Virus record (IMG/VR): IMGVR_UViG_3300034159_000067
Coordinates: 1-42,086 of that record
DNA: 42,086 bases
Reading direction: 5' to 3' (one strand)
DNA from: a virus
Shown here piece after piece: positions 39,746 to 42,086 of this stretch (position 1 is its first letter; the number at the start of each line of letters is the position of its first letter). The notes beneath the pieces were generated by a model that worked only from the letters and a program-made list of their open reading frames with translations, ran no database searches and was not told the DNA's origin. The position numbers and the translations under genes were made by a program.

Positions 39746-40155
39746 AAAGCGGGGCAACTTTGATCACCGTCCGCCCAGGCCAGCACCAGCGATTTGTAGC
39801 GCTCGGCCGCGAGGGTGTTGCCGGTCCGGACGGTGAGCCTGGCGCCGGCCGGAACCTGCTTCTCGATCTTGGCCGAGATGTAGTAATTCCGGGTGCCCAT
39901 GTTGATCAGAGACAGCGTGGTGTCGCCATAGCCGAGATCGGGATAAAGCTCCGAGTCGACCGCGAACGACGCATAGGCGCCCACATTGCCGGCAAAGCAC
40001 CGCTTGGCGGTGCTCGAAACCCGGCGGTAGATCTCCTGGTAGTTTTCGACGTAGGTTTTTACGGTGGGGGTTGTGGAGGCCTCAAGCTCGGCCGGCGAGC
40101 TGGAACATCCCGCGAGCGCAATGGTGACGATCGCGGCGACCCAAAATCGGGTCAT
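39742..40155 (-). CDS. Lipoprotein at the right end, candidate lysogenic-conversion gene
   Basis: A 137-aa lipoprotein. MTRFWVAAIVTIALAGCSSS is a signal with lipobox LAGC; mature Cys16 would be lipidated. The exported part has RRVSSTAKRCFAG and a later DQSCPAF. It runs opposite to the fibre genes and lies between them and the right phage end, so it is separate from the late operon and probably expressed in the lysogen. No family recognised. Candidate effects are surface modification or superinfection exclusion. Confidence 0.82.
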   Translation of the reverse strand: MTRFWVAAIVTIALAGCSSSPAELEASTTPTVKTYVENYQEIYRRVSSTAKRCFAGNVGAYASFAVDSELYPDLGYGDTTLSLINMGTRNYYISAKIEKQVPAGARLTVRTGNTLAAERYKSLVLAWADGDQSCPAF

Positions 40156-40291
40156 CTAACAGCGACCTCAGCCTCGAAACCGGCGAGGTCGACGGTATCA
40201 AAAAGGATCATTGGAAAGGCCTTCAAAGCTGGGTGGAACTCTCCCCAGCCTGCGACCGGCCCGAGCGACCGTCAATCCCGAAATTCGGGGG
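40156..40291. other. Gap between the lipoprotein and the right end
   Basis: 136 bp. It holds the inverted pair GACCTC (40164-40169)/GAGGTC (40185-40190), which may be an operator or transcription signal for the lipoprotein. A TTGATA hexamer (minus strand, about 40200) lies upstream, but no good -10 partner is seen. Confidence 0.4.
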
Positions 40292-40338
40292 GTGACATTT
40301 GAACTGGCGCGCGGTGCCATTTGAAATGGCGCGCTACA
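40292..40338. promoter_or_regulatory. Right phage end with transposase sites R1 and R2
   Basis: Read on the minus strand from the end: TGTAG, then R1 CGCGCCATTTCAAATGGCAC (40333-40314), then R2 CGCGCCAGTTCAAATGTCAC (40311-40292). The two sites are 22 bp apart start to start, the same spacing as R1 and R2 in Mu. R1 differs from L2 at one base and R2 differs from L2 at one base. The order and inversion relative to L1/L2 are those of transposon ends. Confidence 0.93.
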
Positions 40339-40343
40339 CCACC
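40339..40343. repeat. Target-site duplication, right copy (CCACC)
   Basis: CCACC immediately follows the terminal CA, identical to 111-115. Confidence 0.95.
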
Positions 40344-40557
40344 GAACCATCGTTCCGGACCGGTTGCCCGGCCCGTCGATCTGTCCCGCTTGTACGACGC
40401 CTCGCGAAGCGCCCCTCACGGACAGGACGAAGCGGACTATAATCATAATAGGAATGTTGTCAAGAATCGGCTTGGCGAAATTCGGTGATGTGCTGATCAT
40501 GTCCGAGGCGGTCGCGCGCAGCATTGTCGAACGGATATTGCGGACGGCCCAGTCGGC
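40344..40557. other. Right host intergenic region
   Basis: 214 bp of host DNA between the duplication and the ferric-reductase-like stop. It holds a clear leftward promoter, listed separately, and no gene I can support. The minus-strand reading from 40524 that crosses the phage end is not considered a gene. Confidence 0.5.
40435..40462 (-). promoter_or_regulatory. Leftward host promoter
   Basis: On the minus strand, TTGACA and TATAGT are separated by a 16-bp AT-rich spacer (reading ACATTCCTATTATGAT). This is close to the sigma-70 consensus and stands out from the GC-rich surroundings. It reads toward the prophage's right end, and before insertion toward the left host flank. So it probably served the gene in the left flank. 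Confidence 0.65.
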
Positions 40558-41187
40558 TCACCGTTGCGCAGGGTTCTGTTCGCGCCAACCGGCTCGCTTT
40601 CTCCACACCCGAAGGTCGACCATGACCGTTACGGCCGCCGCGACGACCAGCGCGCAAAGCGCCGCCTTCGACATCGTTTCCATCGTCCCCTCGATCAGCA
40701 TGCCATGGACGACGCTCCCGACGACGATCACCACGGCGAGCAGCATGTGCGCCATCCGCCACTGTCGCGGCCGCAGGCCCGATCGTCGGCGGAAGCCTGC
40801 GAGCAGCGCAACAGCGAAGATCGCCCACATCGCGACCACGCCCCACGGCGAGAATGGCGTCGGCGACGTGAATGTCAGCGCGTCGATCATGTCCGGCGGG
40901 CTGGTGAACCACAGACCGCCGACATGGATCAGCACCGCGACCACCAGCGTGCCGCCGATCCAGCGATGCGCGCGCCGCGCGCGAAAGGCCGACAGTCCCG
41001 GCAGGTAGCCGCCGATCAGCAAAGGCTGAACCAGGACGAGACCGAGCGCGACGATCCCCGCGAACCCCGCCAGGATGTAAACCGGACCTCGCCACGCGAG
41101 CAAAGGACTCATCGCTGCGGCGACCATCGGTACGCCGATGGCGACCGCGAGAGCTGCCCAGACCAGGGTCGCGCGGACCCGGTTCAT
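40558..41187 (-). CDS. Ferric-reductase-like membrane protein (host)
   Basis: A 209-aa protein with five to six membrane segments. Histidines lie within or near segments (RAHRWIGG, VAVLIHVGG, WRMAHMLLAV, GSVVHGMLI), a four-histidine set suited to two b-type haems as in ferric reductase/cytochrome b561-like domains. It starts 20 nt after the dioxygenase-like gene, so the two form an operon. Confidence 0.78.
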   Translation of the reverse strand: MNRVRATLVWAALAVAIGVPMVAAAMSPLLAWRGPVYILAGFAGIVALGLVLVQPLLIGGYLPGLSAFRARRAHRWIGGTLVVAVLIHVGGLWFTSPPDMIDALTFTSPTPFSPWGVVAMWAIFAVALLAGFRRRSGLRPRQWRMAHMLLAVVIVVGSVVHGMLIEGTMETMSKAALCALVVAAAVTVMVDLRVWRKRAGWREQNPAQR

Positions 41188-41206
41188 GCCTTCGTCTCCA
41201 ACTCGG

Positions 41207-41698
41207 TCAGGCCGGCTGAAGGACGAAGTGTGCTTCCAGGCTGGTGTCTTTTGCGCTGCGCATCACCGGACGCAAGAACACGGTCTTGAATTCGTCGCTG
41301 TCATAAGCGAGGTGCCCATGCGGCTGGCCGAACACGGGAATGATCTGCGGCATCTCGAGACGGAACTCGCCGTTCTTGTCGGTGAGCGTGGCGCCGTGAC
41401 TGCGCTGCTCGTGCTCCTGCCCTTCAACCGTATGCGCCCAAATCTGGATCCGCTGCCCGGCGAGCGGAGCGCCGTCACCCGCACGGCGAACGCTCCCGCT
41501 CATCCAAAATCCACCTCCGCCGATCCGCTCCACGATCTGGGCGCCTTTGCGATAATTGTTGGCCCCGCCCGACATCGACGCAGTCGGTGCGAGGCCTTCC
41601 GCGCGGGCAGGTCGCAACAGCCCGGACGACAGACCGGCTGCCAGGAAGGAACCGCTGGCAATGAGCAGCTTGCGGCGGTTCAGAACGACCGTGCTCAT
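41207..41698 (-). CDS. Tat-exported intradiol-dioxygenase-like protein (host)
   Basis: A 163-aa protein. The signal MSTVVLNRRKLLIASGSFLA, with twin arginines, is followed by an ARA-E cleavage site. The mature part has GGGFWMSGSVRRAGDGAPLA, AGQRIQIWAHTVEGQEHE, TLTDKNGEFRLEMPQIIPVF and GQPHGHLAYDSDEFKTVFLR, the beta-sandwich pattern of intradiol ring-cleavage dioxygenase-like proteins. The iron-ligand Tyr/His set is not fully seen, so it may not be a classical enzyme. I chose ATG 41698 over 41704 because AGGAGG lies seven bases before it. Confidence 0.75.
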   Translation of the reverse strand: MSTVVLNRRKLLIASGSFLAAGLSSGLLRPARAEGLAPTASMSGGANNYRKGAQIVERIGGGGFWMSGSVRRAGDGAPLAGQRIQIWAHTVEGQEHEQRSHGATLTDKNGEFRLEMPQIIPVFGQPHGHLAYDSDEFKTVFLRPVMRSAKDTSLEAHFVLQPA

Positions 41699-41704
41699 GT
41701 TCAT

Positions 41705-41988
41705 TCCTCCTGGGGACTGTTCGGCTGCTGCGATGGAACAGCACCGAACCTGTCTTCTGAACTTAGCAACGATGCTCTCGAATACCAGCCAGGGCGGCGA
41801 GCGGCACCGCGAGTCACAATAAAAGTCTTGTGAACGGGAGCGTTACTCTGCCTGATGCAGGCGACCTCGCGACATCAGTGACAATTGAGCTGCTGCGGCA
41901 CAACGCAGCAGGTGGTGCCCCGCCTGCCGGACGCTGGACGCGCGAGCGCTCGATCGATCGATCCGAGGCACCTTGCCACACGTACTGA
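41705..41988. other. Host intergenic region upstream of the dioxygenase-like operon
   Basis: About 280 bp without a supported gene. AGGAGG at 41706-41711 is the ribosome-binding site of the operon. The rest presumably holds its promoter; I see no strong consensus match. Confidence 0.4.
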
Positions 41989-42086
41989 GTCCTCATCCTG
42001 AGGAGCCCGGCGAAGCCGGGCGTCTCGAAGGATGGGGCCACGCAGTGCCGGTGGCGCATGGTTCGAGACGGCGCTGCGCGCCTCCT
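41989..42086. repeat. REP-like palindromic intergenic element (host)
   Basis: CATCCTGAGGAGCCCGGCGA continues into AGCCGGGCGTCTCGAAGGATG: the halves CATCC...GGATG and GCCCGGCGAAGCCGGGC form a long hairpin. I recognise this kind of palindrome as a dispersed intergenic repeat in Bradyrhizobium/Rhodopseudomonas genomes. The element runs to the window edge with GTTCGAGACGGCGCTGCGCG. Confidence 0.7.

Larger units (their letters stand above)
116..40338. mobile_element. Mu-like transposable siphovirus prophage, complete
   Basis: A 40,223-nt element starting TG and ending CA, bounded by CCACC duplications and carrying inverted transposase-binding sites at both ends. It encodes MuA (DDE transposase), MuB, Gam, gp16, Mor, lysis genes, gp27/gp28 terminase, gp29 portal, MuF, protease/scaffold, gpT-like capsid, and a lambda-type non-contractile tail with fibres. 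All essential modules look intact; the only clearly broken gene is a chitinase-like remnant near the right end. The transposition and head genes are Mu-like while the tail is siphovirus-like, as in B3, D3112 and RcapMu. The gene order differs from Mu by one inversion of the left half. Confidence 0.97.

Noticed and set aside
116-40338. A mom-like DNA modification gene at the right end as in Mu
   Set aside because: The right end has only fibre genes, a chitinase-like remnant and a lipoprotein; the GNAT at 31674 is in the tail module and lacks any mom-like context.
40198-40524. A 108-codon minus-strand frame crossing the right phage end
   Set aside because: It crosses the transposon end and the target duplication, so it is a product of the insertion. 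In the empty site the frame meets TGA just after the duplication.

Overview
The window holds one complete Mu-like transposable siphophage, integrated as a prophage in a GC-rich alphaproteobacterium. The host is probably a Rhodopseudomonas/Bradyrhizobium relative. Three things suggest this: base composition, a full-length GcrA-type regulator carried by the phage, and a palindromic intergenic repeat at the far right that resembles one I know from that group. The ends can be placed to the base. The element runs from 116 to 40338 (40,223 nt), begins TG and ends CA, and is flanked by a perfect 5-bp target duplication CCACC (111-115 and 40339-40343). Two near-identical 20-bp transposase sites lie in inverted orientation at each end.

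The genome has two divergent halves. Leftward from about 19.2 kb to 0.5 kb run a Cro/Ner-like protein, small early genes, MuA transposase, MuB ATPase, Gam, regulators, Mu gp16, a GcrA-like protein, Mor, the lysis cassette (endolysin, Rz/Rz1-like), then gp25/26-like, gp27 and gp28 terminase, gp29 portal and MuF. Rightward from about 19.3 kb run a LexA-type repressor and a secreted protein, then protease/scaffold, decoration and capsid proteins, neck proteins, a lambda-like tail (tube, frameshifted chaperone pair, tape measure, tip) and several fibre genes. Relative to Mu, one inversion of the repressor-to-MuF block accounts for this order. The two transposase-site ends stay in place, and the MuF and protease genes, adjacent in Mu, end up about 20 kb apart.

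Several items are not standard Mu equipment. A 77-nt initiator-like tRNA-Met(CAT) sits inside the head operon and overlaps the end of a coding sequence. An 80-residue protein resembles the Acb2/Tad1 cyclic-nucleotide sponges; it lies with ASCH, zinc-ribbon and DUF6197-like genes among the packaging genes. A canonical GGGAAAC slippery site precedes the stop of the tail-chaperone gene. A scaffold gene is nested in the protease gene. Two probable lysogenic-conversion genes encode a secreted protein beside the repressor and a lipoprotein at the right end. A chitinase-like gene is broken at the right end.

The right host flank carries a Tat-exported intradiol-dioxygenase-like protein and a ferric-reductase-like membrane protein. 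The insertion may separate a host promoter (about 40462-40435, reading left) from the start of a gene in the left flank.
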